DNA of 64,000 bases. Source: Paenibacillus sp. FSL R7-0337 (GTDB taxonomy: Bacteria; Bacillota; Bacilli; Paenibacillales; Paenibacillaceae). Position 1 is the first letter of the stretch; each line of letters opens with the position of its first letter. Below, in pieces: positions 1-8,697 of this stretch. Both the position numbers and the translations under genes were made by a program. The notes under the pieces are model-generated. The model did not search any database, was not told where the DNA came from, and saw nothing but the letters and a program-made list of their open reading frames with translations. Location: positions 2,356,001 to 2,420,000 of the forward strand of contig NZ_CP150218.1 in assembly GCF_037969875.1 (NCBI RefSeq), written 5' to 3'.

Positions 1-2394
1 TTCCTCTGCCGCCTGGTCCATATCTCCTGTGAAAAGAAAGCTCCGCCCGTTCATCTCCAGCCGGAATACCACCGATTCGTGGTTCTGGTCCTCCACTTCC
101 TCCGGCAGGGTATGTCCATCCGCTCGCGGCTCCGGCCAGAGGAAGTCCAGCCGCGTGGCCTCGTCCAGGGCCAGCATCTTGCCCTGCTGCACCGGATACA
201 GCCGGACACCCGCGTCCAGCGCTGTCGCCATCAGCTTGGTATACGGCTCCGTGTCAGCCAATGTTCCGTTGAACAGCAGCGCCGATACCGGCATCCCTTC
301 CAGCACCGCCTGGAGCCCTCCGGCATGGTCCTGATCGCCATGCGTCAGAATAACCGCGTCCAGCCGGTGGATGCCCCGTTGCTTCAGGAGCGGCAGCAGC
401 GTCTTCGCCCCAACCTCGAACGGGCTGCGGCGGATGCGCCATTCCTCCCGGTTGCTGAAGCTCACGGTCCCGCCGCCGTCCACGAGGATATGTGCTCCGC
501 CCGGCGTGGTGATCAGGCTGCTGTCCCCCTGACCTATATCTAGGTAGCTGATGGAACCGGAGCCATCGCTTATAACCTCGGCGTTATAGCCTTTGTAGAG
601 CAGAATGCTCAGGCCTATAGCGCACAGTATCGCTGCGGAATTGCTCCAGCGTGATAGGCCTGATTGAGGATAGGCTTGAAAGGTGAGCTCGGCTCTTCCG
701 CTGTTTGCAGCCCCTGCCGAATTCAGAACGTTATTGCGGCCAGCTCTGCCACGGATGTTACCTCGCGGTTCCGGCCTCTCCAGCTCCGCCAGCGGACGGG
801 TCTCATCGTCCATGAACTGGGGAACCAGCTTCGCCTCTGTCTGCCGCTTCAAGGCGTATAGCAAACCGTATAGCAGACCGTAGTAGAGGCAGATCCACAG
901 GATTGACGGCGAAGCCCAGATCAGTATCCCGGCGGTGAACCCGTTCACCCACTCCACTGCCGCAAAAGTGATATTATTCAGTATCTCCGCAAGCTGCGCG
1001 GTCAGGAGTGCGGCTGCATTCCAGACCCTCCCAAGGAGCAGCGCCAGTGTTCCCAAAGGCAGCACCAGGAAGGTGATGAAGGGAACCAGCAGCAGATTGG
1101 CCGCAACGGACAACAGCGAGAATTGGTTGAAGTAATAAATCGTCAGTGGAAACGAGACCAGTTGAGCAATAATCGTTACCGAGAGGCTGCTGCCCAGCCA
1201 GCCCGGTAACCGCCTGAATAGGGGCGCAGCGAGCGGTGTATACACCATGAGTCCTGCCGTCACCAGAAAAGACAGCTGAAAGCTGACACTAAGCAGCAAA
1301 TAAGGATTCCAGACCAGCATCATCAGAGCGGATGCAGCCAGAATATTCAGCCCATCTTTGAGCATGCCCAGTCTTGCCGCCAGCAGGGCAATCATGCTCA
1401 TGATCCCGGCGCGGATCACGGACGGCCCGGCCCCGGACAGCAGCACATAGACCGGAACCAGCAGCAGAGTCACCGTCAGTGCGGTTTCTCTGGTTAAGCG
1501 GCAGCGGCGCAGCAGAACCAGGATTACTCCGACGTACACCGCTACATGCATCCCCGAAATGGCCAGGATGTGAGTGAGCCCGAGCTGCGAGAACTGTCTG
1601 AAGGTCTCCGGGTCCAGTTCCTTTTGGATGCCGATGACAAGGCCCTTCATATAACCCGCATGAGGCTCCTGAAATAAGCGGCTCATTTCTGCACCGAGCA
1701 CAGATCTTGCCTTATCATTCCAGCGCAGAATAGTGGATGGCTCCCACGAGACTTGAGGGTTAACCTTTACACTGGCGGTACCTGTTCCTTTGAGCAGCCA
1801 GTGTATCTTTTGGGTGAGCAGATAGGCACGGTAGTCGAATCCGCCGAAGTTGCGCGCTATCTGGGGCTGGATCAATTCCCCCTCAATGACCACCCGGTCT
1901 CCCCGCTGCCACAAGGCTGCCTCTGCTATCTCACTTTCCTCCTGGAGCTTGATCTGTACAGTTACACGTTCACCTTCAGGATCACTCCCCACTGCTCCCG
2001 CTGCGGCAGACTGTTCCCCTTGCTGATGCAGACTGATCCCGGACAGCTTCACGACAAAATCAACCCGGTCCCCGTCCCGCTCCACCGGAGAAGCGATAAC
2101 GCCTGCGGCTGTTATATATGCTTCATTCAGTTCGCTCACCGGGTGCCCCAGCACCTCAGGCAGCAGACTCACATTTCGTACCTCACTATATTCCCAATAT
2201 AGGGCTGCCAGGATCAGTGCTGTCACCAACACCGCAGCCTTCCTCCAGCGTATTCCGCCGCTCACCGCCCAGACTACAGGCAGCAACAATAGCCCTGCGA
2301 GGCAGAATAGCAGACTGCGGCCAGAGAACATACAACCTGCGGCACTTCCCGCCACCCAGCAAACCGTGAAGCTTAAGAGAGGCCTCCTGTTCAT
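1..2394 (-). CDS. comEC: ComEC/Rec2 competence DNA channel (3' end cut by window edge)
   Basis: Membrane channel that passes transforming single-stranded DNA into the cytoplasm. The frame is open from the ATG at 2394 to the left edge, about 798 codons, with no stop. The N-terminus is hydrophobic, with several membrane segments, followed by a soluble OB-like stretch. The C-terminal metallo-beta-lactamase-like domain is visible as DIGQGDS (near residue 619) and THGDQDH (near residue 683). An ATG two codons upstream (2400) is also in frame; the AAGGAG box sits 8 nt before the chosen ATG and too close to the other. It is last of the comEA-comEB-comEC set, 118 bp after comEB across a stable hairpin. 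The family is usually 750-900 residues, so only a short C-terminal part should be missing. Confidence 0.93.
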   Translation of the reverse strand, partial: MNRRPLLSFTVCWVAGSAAGCMFSGRSLLFCLAGLLLLPVVWAVSGGIRWRKAAVLVTALILAALYWEYSEVRNVSLLPEVLGHPVSELNEAYITAAGVIASPVERDGDRVDFVVKLSGISLHQQGEQSAAAGAVGSDPEGERVTVQIKLQEESEIAEAALWQRGDRVVIEGELIQPQIARNFGGFDYRAYLLTQKIHWLLKGTGTASVKVNPQVSWEPSTILRWNDKARSVLGAEMSRLFQEPHAGYMKGLVIGIQKELDPETFRQFSQLGLTHILAISGMHVAVYVGVILVLLRRCRLTRETALTVTLLLVPVYVLLSGAGPSVIRAGIMSMIALLAARLGMLKDGLNILAASALMMLVWNPYLLLSVSFQLSFLVTAGLMVYTPLAAPLFRRLPGWLGSSLSVTIIAQLVSFPLTIYYFNQFSLLSVAANLLLVPFITFLVLPLGTLALLLGRVWNAAALLTAQLAEILNNITFAAVEWVNGFTAGILIWASPSILWICLYYGLLYGLLYALKRQTEAKLVPQFMDDETRPLAELERPEPRGNIRGRAGRNNVLNSAGAANSGRAELTFQAYPQSGLSRWSNSAAILCAIGLSILLYKGYNAEVISDGSGSISYLDIGQGDSSLITTPGGAHILVDGGGTVSFSNREEWRIRRSPFEVGAKTLLPLLKQRGIHRLDAVILTHGDQDHAGGLQAVLEGMPVSALLFNGTLADTEPYTKLMATALDAGVRLYPVQQGKMLALDEATRLDFLWPEPRADGHTLPEEVEDQNHESVVFRLEMNGRSFLFTGDMDQAAEE

Positions 2395-2428
2395 GATCAT
2401 CTCTCCTTCCTAATTAGCTCTAGACGCC

Positions 2429-2473
2429 AAAGAACCCCTGCATACGCATACGAATGCGTGTACAGAGGTTCTT
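2429..2473 (-). terminator. Stem-loop between comEB and comEC
   Basis: A long imperfect hairpin with AAGAACC/GGTTCTT at the base and ATACGCAT/ATGCGTGT nearer the loop lies between the comEB stop and the comEC start. It is followed on the minus strand by only three T residues. It could be a leaky terminator, an mRNA processing site or a stability element; its strength cannot be judged by eye. Confidence 0.5.
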
Positions 2474-2512
2474 CCTCTGGAGCTATAACTGAAATTCCGC
2501 CGGTGTACGCCG

Positions 2513-3031
2513 TTATTCAGATATCGAAATCATCGTTTCCTTAGGCGGCTCGTAGTTCTCCAATTGACGGAACACGATTCCTTTGGAGGTGAGCATCGCC
2601 TGTACCTTCTCCATGTCTTTCTTGTAAGGACGAAGGTAGACAATCTCCACGATTCCGCTGTTAGCCAGCATATTGGCACAGGTCCAGCACGGCTCATCCG
2701 TAACGTAGACCGTACTGCCTTCCCGGTCGCTCCGGTCTGTGAACAGCAGCAGATTCTGCTCGGCATGGATTGTACGGATACAGCGCTGCTTTTTGACCAT
2801 TGTCTCTACACCGTCTATCATCTCACGCTCGTATTGTTCAGATACCATACAGCCTGCTTCCGAGCAGTCCGGCACCCCCATCGGCGCACCGTTATAGGCC
2901 GTACCCAGCAGCTTCTTCCCCTGCACCAGCACCGCGCCGACATGGCGGCGGGGACAGCGCGAACGGGTGGAGACCATGCAGGCAATATCCATGAAGTATG
3001 TATCCCAGTTCTTGCGGTAAGCCACAGTCAT
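2513..3031 (-). CDS. comEB: ComEB-like dCMP/cytidine deaminase
   Basis: Zinc-dependent deaminase of the deoxycytidylate deaminase family, expected to convert dCMP to dUMP in the cytoplasm. About 172 residues. The zinc signature is complete: HAEQN (about residue 84 from the chosen start) and PCWTC about 30 residues later. The frame also opens at a TTG two codons upstream (3037), but GTGGAG lies 7 nt before the ATG at 3031 and only 1 nt before the TTG, so ATG is preferred. It lies between comEA and comEC as in Bacillus, but a 406 bp spacer full of repeats separates it from comEA, so it probably has its own promoter. Its role in transformation itself is doubtful in the family. Confidence 0.9.
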   Translation of the reverse strand: MTVAYRKNWDTYFMDIACMVSTRSRCPRRHVGAVLVQGKKLLGTAYNGAPMGVPDCSEAGCMVSEQYEREMIDGVETMVKKQRCIRTIHAEQNLLLFTDRSDREGSTVYVTDEPCWTCANMLANSGIVEIVYLRPYKKDMEKVQAMLTSKGIVFRQLENYEPPKETMISISE

Positions 3032-3437
3032 CAGCAATCTCCACTTTCTCTAAATAGTTGTTCATTATTGTAGCATACCTGGCTGCGTTTTCACTAGGAT
3101 ATTGATAGCCCGCAACAGCCTACATTTCGCCTATCTCTCGCTTAGATCTCCCGTCCTGCCACTTCTACACTGCATTTGCTCATCCGTAGAGCGGGGTGTG
3201 ATTGCACTTCATACAGTAGAAGATGCATTCTCAGCGCCTAAGTAACGTTCTGCTGCACTTCATACAATGGATTCTCTCATTTAGTCTCTAAAGACCCACA
3301 TTTTCAAAATTCTAATGTTCGAAGTGCAGCAGATTTAGTTTTCAGGCGGATTGAGGGCTAATCTAATGTACAGAGTGCAGTTGAAACTTATTATGCCCCG
3401 GCAGACAGGCTGTTCGTAGACAATCAGGACGGCGGTC
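3032..3437. repeat. comEA-comEB spacer with degenerate direct and inverted units
   Basis: No gene is visible in this 406 bp spacer. It carries related ~25 bp units: three in one orientation near 3170, 3202 and 3252 (core GCACTTCATACAATGGA in the third) and two inverted near 3308 and 3357 (cores TGTTCGAAGTGCAG and TGTACAGAGTGCAG). Direct units followed by inverted ones could fold into one large hairpin in RNA. A similar set occurs at 32670-33000. Confidence 0.6.
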
Positions 3438-4139
3438 TTAAAAGGCTACCAGCGGTTTCAGCTTCTCCAGCAGCTTGGGGCCGATGCCCTTAACCTTCCC
3501 TAGCTCGTTCGCGCTGCGGAACGCTCCCTTACTGGTGCGATAATCGACAATCGCCTGCGCCTTCTTCTCTCCGATGCCCGGCAGATCCATGAGGAGCTTG
3601 ATGTCGGCAGTGTTCACATTAATCCGGCCGTCAGCCGCTGCCGGAGCTGCAATGTGAGCGGCTCCAGCTGTTGCAGCCGACGTTCCATTTGCACCGCCGC
3701 TTCCCGCCGCTCCTGAGTCCGCCGCACCCGCTATCCCGGCACTTGCCGCTCCAGCGCCTTCTGTTCCACCACCGGTGGCCACACCGCCAACAACTCCACT
3801 ACCCGCCTCACCTGCAACATTCCCGCCAACCGCCCCATCCCCCGCCGCCGTACCGCCACCAGTTACCTCGACACTCCCCGCCGTACCGCGACCAACTTCC
3901 TCACCGCCTGCCGCTCCACTTGCCATACTTCCACCCGCTACCACACTCCCGCCATCACCCCCGGCGGCTGCACTGCCGGCCTCACCTTCGTCCGCCACTC
4001 CCAGCGCCTGCGCCATTCCGGCATTCAGCGTTGACCATCCGGCAATGCCGGCGTCCTGTGCTCTGTGGTCTGCGGCCCACACCAGACTGCCGCCCAGCAG
4101 CGCAGCGGTGATGGCGCAAATGATCATTCTTTTATCCAT
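3438..4139 (-). CDS. comEA: ComEA competence DNA receptor with Ala/Gly-rich linker
   Basis: Membrane-anchored double-stranded DNA receptor for transformation. About 233 residues. The N-terminus (residues 3-25) is a membrane anchor. The C-terminal ~65 residues are a helix-hairpin-helix DNA-binding domain, with INVNTADIKLLMDLPGIGEK and VKGIGPKLLEKL. Between them lies an unusually long low-complexity stretch (about 40-165) of Ala, Gly, Ser and Thr, presumably a flexible spacer through the wall. The ATG at 4139 has GGAGG 8 nt upstream; an earlier in-frame start at 4160 lacks this. It is transcribed divergently from comER. Confidence 0.92.
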   Translation of the reverse strand: MDKRMIICAITAALLGGSLVWAADHRAQDAGIAGWSTLNAGMAQALGVADEGEAGSAAAGGDGGSVVAGGSMASGAAGGEEVGRGTAGSVEVTGGGTAAGDGAVGGNVAGEAGSGVVGGVATGGGTEGAGAASAGIAGAADSGAAGSGGANGTSAATAGAAHIAAPAAADGRINVNTADIKLLMDLPGIGEKKAQAIVDYRTSKGAFRSANELGKVKGIGPKLLEKLKPLVAF

Positions 4140-4281
4140 CAGGTTGTCCTCCCTCATCAAACTGGAATTTTATTCAAAAATCCGATTAAAACCTGTCATT
4201 GGTCCAAGTCTGGCCTGCATACACTTAACGAAGAGTATTCCTGTAAGCAAGCCAGCAGCATAAGAAAGGAGGTACCACAGG

Positions 4282-5133
4282 ATGAAAGTGGGATTTATCG
4301 GAACAGGCAGCATGGGAAGTTTGCTGATCGACACCTTCCTTCGGTCGGGAGCCCTTGATCCATGTGATGTGATGGCCAGCAACCGCAGCCCGGGCAGGCT
4401 GATGGAGCTGAAGAAGCTTCATCCCGGAATTACGATATGCTCCGGCAACATCGAAGCCGCCTCAGAGAGCGACCTTGTGCTCCTGTGCGTCAAGCCTTTG
4501 CAGTTCAAGAGGGTAACCGATGAGATCTCCCCTTATCTGCGCAGCGATCAGATTGTTGTATCTATTACAAGCCCTGTGCAGCTCTACCATCTGGAATCGG
4601 TCCTGCCCTCCAAGGTCGCCAAAATCATTCCCAGCATCACCCATTCCGTCAGAGGCGGGAGTTCGCTGTGCATTTTTGGAAGCCGGTTAAATAAAAAAGA
4701 CAGGCTGCTGCTGCTCCAGTTATTCTCCTGCATTGGAGTTCCTGAGGAAATTCCAGAGGGTCATACGCGGATCGCCTCGGATTTCTCCAGCTGCGGTCCG
4801 GCCTTTCTGAGCTATTTCCTGGAGCGGTGGATTGAAGCGGCTGTAGAAGCAACCGGCATCGACGAAGCCCTGGTTACCCGGCTGGCGGGTGAGATGCTAC
4901 TGGGTACGGGTAAGCTGCTGACCGAAGGCTCGTTCACCCCGCAGGAGTTGCAGGAACGGGTTGCCGTCCGCGGGGGCATTACCGCGCAAGCCCTGAATCA
5001 TTTACAGACCAGTCTGGAGGGGGTATTTGAACGACTGATTACCACAACACATGACAAGTACGATGAGGATGTGGAAAAGCTCGACGAGCTGTTCGGACTT
5101 GGCAGCATTGCACAGAGCCGCACCGACCGCTAG
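4282..5133 (+). CDS. comER: ComER, pyrroline-5-carboxylate reductase-like protein
   Basis: NAD(P)-binding protein of the P5C reductase (ProC) family, named ComER because it sits divergently beside comEA in Bacillus. 283 residues. The Rossmann motif GFIGTGSMGSLL is at the N-terminus, and the C-terminal dimerisation region includes the ProC-like RGGITAQAL. An AAGGAGG box lies 8-9 nt before the ATG. The spacer to comEA is 142 bp and must hold both promoters. A metabolic role in proline synthesis is possible; the ComER call rests mainly on position. Confidence 0.88.
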   Translation: MKVGFIGTGSMGSLLIDTFLRSGALDPCDVMASNRSPGRLMELKKLHPGITICSGNIEAASESDLVLLCVKPLQFKRVTDEISPYLRSDQIVVSITSPVQLYHLESVLPSKVAKIIPSITHSVRGGSSLCIFGSRLNKKDRLLLLQLFSCIGVPEEIPEGHTRIASDFSSCGPAFLSYFLERWIEAAVEATGIDEALVTRLAGEMLLGTGKLLTEGSFTPQELQERVAVRGGITAQALNHLQTSLEGVFERLITTTHDKYDEDVEKLDELFGLGSIAQSRTDR

Positions 5134-5222
5134 AAATGCCCATTCATTGTCTCGCCACTTCCTGCGCGGCAGCCAGCGGTACCCGCACCTCCGTCCGGGT
5201 CCGCCGCCCCGAAACCAAGAAA

Positions 5223-5255
5223 GCCCGCAGCACGGATACCTCCGTTGCTGCGGGC
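5223..5255 (-). terminator. leuS terminator
   Basis: GCCCGCAGCA pairs with TGCTGCGGGC, with an inner CGGA/TCCG extension, followed on the minus strand by a T-rich tail (CTTTCTT). It lies about 20 bp after the leuS stop and can also end comER transcripts, though the plus-strand tail is weaker. Confidence 0.8.
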
Positions 5256-5272
5256 AGAATTGCGTTCTTCGC

Positions 5273-7702
5273 TTAACCCACTACGATATTTACCAGCTTG
5301 CCGGGAACGGCAATGATTTTGCGTACGGTTTTGCCTTCGACGGCTGCCTTCACATTCGGCAGGGCCAGAGCGTGGTCCTGCATCTCCTGTTGGCCCATCT
5401 CCGCCGAAATCAGCGCGCGCTGGACGATTTTACCGTTCACCTGTACCACGATCTCAACCTCAGCATCTACGGTTAAGGCTTCATCATAGGCCGGCCAGGC
5501 AACATAGCTGATGCTTCCTTCGTGACCCAACAGCTGCCACAGCTCTTCGGCAATATGCGGTGCCAGCGGGGACAGCATCTGCACGAACTGCTCCGCCGCT
5601 TCCTTGGACAGGCTCTCCTGCTTGTAAGCGTCATTGATGAAAATCATCAGCTGGCTGATCGCCGTATTGAAGCGCAGCAGCTCGAAATCCTCAGTGACCT
5701 TCTTCAGCGTCTTGTGCCAGGTGCGTTTGAATTCATCTGTGCCCCCGCCCTCTGAAATCTTCGCGCTGAGGCTGCCGTCTTCATTCACGAACAGGCGCCA
5801 TACGCGGGAGAGGAAGCGGTGAATGCCTTCGACGCCCTTTTCGTTCCAAGGCTTGGTGGCCTCCAGCGGCCCCATGAACATCTCATAGACGCGCAGGGTA
5901 TCTGCCCCGTAGGCTTCCACGATCTCATCCGGATTAATGACATTGCCGCGCGATTTACTCATCTTCTCGTTGTTGTTCCCCAGGATCATTCCCTGATTGA
6001 CCAGCTTGTGGAACGGCTCCTTGGTATCGACTACGCCGATATCATAGAGTACCTTATGCCAGAAGCGGGCATACAGCAGGTGAAGCACCGCATGCTCGGC
6101 TCCGCCGATGTACAGGTCAACCGGCAGCCATTCCTTCTGCTTCTCCGGTGAACACAGCTCCTGATCATTGTGCGGATCGATATAGCGCAAGTAGTACCAG
6201 CAGCTACCGGCCCATTGAGGCATAGTATTAGTCTCGCGGCGGGCCTTCATGCCGGTCTCAGGATCAACCGTCTCCACCCACTCCGTCACATTCGCCAGCG
6301 GGGACTCACCGGTGCCCGATGGCTTGATAGCATCCACATCAGGCAGGAGCAGCGGAAGCTGATCCACAGGCACAGTCTTCATCGTGCCGTCTTCCAGGTG
6401 CAGAATCGGAATCGGCTCGCCCCAGTAACGCTGGCGGCTGAACAGCCAGTCGCGCAGGCGGTAGGTCACTTTGCCCTTGCCGCTGCCCTTCTCTTCCAGC
6501 CAGGCGATCATCTGAGCCATCGCTTCAGTATTGGACAGACCGTCGAGGAATCCTGAATTGACATGCGGACCGTCACCGGAGTAGGCTTCTTCTTCGATAT
6601 TGCCGCCCTGCACCACTTCGATGATGTTCAGGCCGAACTGCTTGGCGAATTCCCAGTCGCGGGCGTCATGGCCCGGAACGGCCATAATCGCTCCGGTACC
6701 GTAGCCGGCCAGCACGTAGTCGGCAATCCAGATCGGTACCTGCGCGCCGTTCACCGGATTAATCGCATACGCGCCGGTGAACACACCGCTTTTCTCCTTA
6801 GCCAGATCGGTGCGTTCCAGATCGCTCTTGCGGGAAGCCTTGTCGCGGTATTCAGCAACGGCGGCCTTCTGCTCGTCTGTGGTAATGGCATCCACCAGCT
6901 TATGCTCGGGTGCGAGTACGCAATAGCTTGCTCCGAACAGGGTATCGGGACGGGTAGTGAACACTTCAAGCACCGCCTCATGCCCCTCAATCGCAAAGGT
7001 CACCTCAGCACCGGTCGATTTGCCGATCCAGTTGCGCTGCATATCCTTGATGCTCTCTTCCCAGTCCAGCTCCTCCAGATCCTCCAGCAGGCGGTCGGCG
7101 TATTCGGTAATCTTCAGAATCCACTGGCGCATCGGTCTGCGGACGACGGGATGGCCGCCGCGCTCGCTTTTGCCGTCGATGACTTCTTCGTTCGCCAGAA
7201 CAGTTCCCAGCGCCTCGCACCAGTTCACCGATACTTCGGCCACATAAGCCAGTCCGCGGTTGTACAGCTGGATGAAAATCCACTGCGTCCACTTGTAGTA
7301 CCCCGGATCTGTCGTGCTGATCTCGCGGTCCCAGTCGTAGGAGAAGCCCAGCGACTTGATCTGGCGGCGGAAATTGTCAATGTTCTTGAAGGTGATATCA
7401 CGCGGATGCTGGCCGGTATCCATTGCATACTGCTCGGCCGGAAGTCCGAAGGCATCCCAGCCCATCGGGTGCAGCACGTTGTAGCCGCGCATCCGTTTGA
7501 AGCGGGACACGATGTCGGTGGCGGTATAGCCTTCCGGGTGGCCTACGTGCAGTCCTGCGCCGGAAGGATACGGGAACATATCCAGGGCGTAGAACTTCGG
7601 CTTGCCAGATTCTTCACTTGTCTTAAAGGTCTTGTTCTCATCCCAGAATTTCTGCCATTTCGGCTCGATGGTCTGGGCGCGGTATCCAATATTATCGCTC
7701 AT
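5273..7702 (-). CDS. leuS: Leucyl-tRNA synthetase
   Basis: Class I aminoacyl-tRNA synthetase that charges tRNA-Leu. 809 residues, the normal bacterial length. The HIGH-type motif appears as HVGHPEGY near residue 52 and the KMSKS loop as KMSKSRGN in the second half. A CP1 editing insert and C-terminal anticodon-binding region are present. An AAGGAGG box is 8 nt before the ATG. A T-box with a leucine CTC specifier lies far upstream (8285-8596) on the same strand, with about 580 bp of repeat-bearing sequence between its terminator and this start. Confidence 0.97.
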   Translation of the reverse strand: MSDNIGYRAQTIEPKWQKFWDENKTFKTSEESGKPKFYALDMFPYPSGAGLHVGHPEGYTATDIVSRFKRMRGYNVLHPMGWDAFGLPAEQYAMDTGQHPRDITFKNIDNFRRQIKSLGFSYDWDREISTTDPGYYKWTQWIFIQLYNRGLAYVAEVSVNWCEALGTVLANEEVIDGKSERGGHPVVRRPMRQWILKITEYADRLLEDLEELDWEESIKDMQRNWIGKSTGAEVTFAIEGHEAVLEVFTTRPDTLFGASYCVLAPEHKLVDAITTDEQKAAVAEYRDKASRKSDLERTDLAKEKSGVFTGAYAINPVNGAQVPIWIADYVLAGYGTGAIMAVPGHDARDWEFAKQFGLNIIEVVQGGNIEEEAYSGDGPHVNSGFLDGLSNTEAMAQMIAWLEEKGSGKGKVTYRLRDWLFSRQRYWGEPIPILHLEDGTMKTVPVDQLPLLLPDVDAIKPSGTGESPLANVTEWVETVDPETGMKARRETNTMPQWAGSCWYYLRYIDPHNDQELCSPEKQKEWLPVDLYIGGAEHAVLHLLYARFWHKVLYDIGVVDTKEPFHKLVNQGMILGNNNEKMSKSRGNVINPDEIVEAYGADTLRVYEMFMGPLEATKPWNEKGVEGIHRFLSRVWRLFVNEDGSLSAKISEGGGTDEFKRTWHKTLKKVTEDFELLRFNTAISQLMIFINDAYKQESLSKEAAEQFVQMLSPLAPHIAEELWQLLGHEGSISYVAWPAYDEALTVDAEVEIVVQVNGKIVQRALISAEMGQQEMQDHALALPNVKAAVEGKTVRKIIAVPGKLVNIVVG

Positions 7703-7782
7703 CTTGTGCTCCTCCTTGGAGTGTTGCTGTATTAGGTAGTACTGCTGCTGTCTTAAAAAGTTAAGAGATTAGTCTCCACTAC

Positions 7783-7903
7783 AAAAAAGTTTTGGGCCTC
7801 CACCCGCTGTTAGATTCAGATTTCATGATTAGAGCCGCTCTCCGCGGTCGAAATCCGAATCTAAAGGCGGCCACTAACGTTGCTCCGGCTCCAAAATTTC
7901 TTT
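7783..7903. repeat. Long imperfect inverted repeat between T-box and leuS
   Basis: The inner arms at 7810-7824 and 7850-7864 are 15 bp with one mismatch (TTAGATTCAGATTTC against GAAATCCGAATCTAA). The outer arms at 7783-7798 and 7887-7903 (AAAAAAGTTTTGGGCC against GGCTCCAAAATTTCTTT) pair with small bulges. The whole could fold as one ~120 nt structure in the leuS leader. No coding sequence is seen. Confidence 0.55.
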
Positions 7904-8044
7904 CCGTTCCATTACTCTGTAACTTAGGTAAACACCATCTGTTCCCCCGGCGGAACAGCAAAGCTCAAGAGCCGCCCATGATTCGCTGGGCTAACCGGGA
8001 CAAAATCATCCTAACAGATGAATAAGTATACCTTTGTGCGAAGA

Positions 8045-8076
8045 CAATGTATGCTGTTTTTCACATGCATTCAGGC
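8045..8076. repeat. Short hairpin repeat, family A, copy 1
   Basis: TGTATGC-TGTTTTTCAC-ATGCA followed by TTCAGGC. Imperfect inverted repeat with a T-rich loop, 20 bp before a closely similar copy. Confidence 0.65.
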
Positions 8077-8095
8077 GGTGTTCCTGCTTTCGAGC

Positions 8096-8128
8096 ACAAT
8101 GTATGCTGTTTTTCACATACATTCAGGC
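8096..8128. repeat. Short hairpin repeat, family A, copy 2
   Basis: Nearly identical to copy 1, with a TGTATG/CATACA stem around CTGTTTTTCA. A partial third copy (TTGTATTCGGTTTTAACC) follows at 8149-8168. Confidence 0.65.
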
Positions 8129-8284
8129 CGTGTGCCGCTATACCAGCCGATTGTATTCGGTTTTAACCAGAACTTCAGTCACATTCAGCAAAATAGCCAT
8201 TCTACGAAACCTTCCAAGAACTCTTATTCACAAATTCACACACCTTTTTCACAGCAACAGGAAACTATAGTTTCCTATTACAGC

Positions 8285-8596
8285 AAAAAACCTCCCATCC
8301 CTAGCGTATAATCGCTAGGGACGAGAGGTTTGAATTCCCGTGGTACCACCCTAGTTAGCGGCGGACATTCTTTGTCCGGCACTCACTTTGACACCCTGTA
8401 TCGGGGGTGAGGCGACGGCGGTTCACTCGCATGTCTCCCTAAGGAACCTGCGGCTCGCGCCATTACTCGGAGGTGAGTTCACTGCGGCCCGTTAACCGGC
8501 TCGCACCTGGGGTGCCGGCTCTCTGCAATAACGGTCTCACGAATTAATACTCCTCTTCATCGCACTGCTATGATAACTCTTCTTATCGTAATATTC
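8285..8596 (-). promoter_or_regulatory. T-box leader, leucine specifier (leuS)
   Basis: tRNA-sensing attenuator. On the minus strand the leader carries Stem I with AGTA and AGAGAG motifs, and a specifier loop GAA-CTC-ACC, where CTC is a leucine codon (8475-8477). The T-box core AGGGTGGTACCACGGG follows, then a strong terminator at 8285-8331 (CCCTAGCG/CGCTAGGG with an outer CCTCC/GAGG stem and six T). The TGGT bulge fits an ACCA acceptor end, as in tRNA-Leu. Uncharged tRNA-Leu should favour antitermination. It lies ~580 bp from leuS, much further than usual. Confidence 0.92.
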
Positions 8597-8601
8597 ACCA
8601 C

Positions 8602-8631
8602 ATTATAACCAAAAGATACATGTACCGTCAA
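8602..8631 (-). promoter_or_regulatory. Promoter of the leuS T-box leader
   Basis: The minus strand shows a near-consensus housekeeping promoter: TTGACG at 8631-8626, an 18 bp spacer, and TATAAT at 8607-8602. Transcription would start just before Stem I. Confidence 0.85.
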
Positions 8632-8697
8632 TCCTTTCACCCGAAGTAGCCGCAGTTCCCCTTATTCCTGCAAGTGATGGGGTGAATTACGGTGGCC

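Noticed and set aside
3671-4263. Pro-rich open frames opposite comEA
   Set aside because: Caused by the Ala/Gly-rich comEA linker read on the other strand.
4140-4281. ComK-type AAAA-N5-TTTT boxes between comEA and comER
   Set aside because: AT-rich bits are present, but no properly spaced pair could be identified.
6563-7735. A 390-codon open frame antisense to leuS
   Set aside because: It mirrors GC-rich leuS codons, has no ribosome binding site and shows no protein motifs; leuS is unambiguous.
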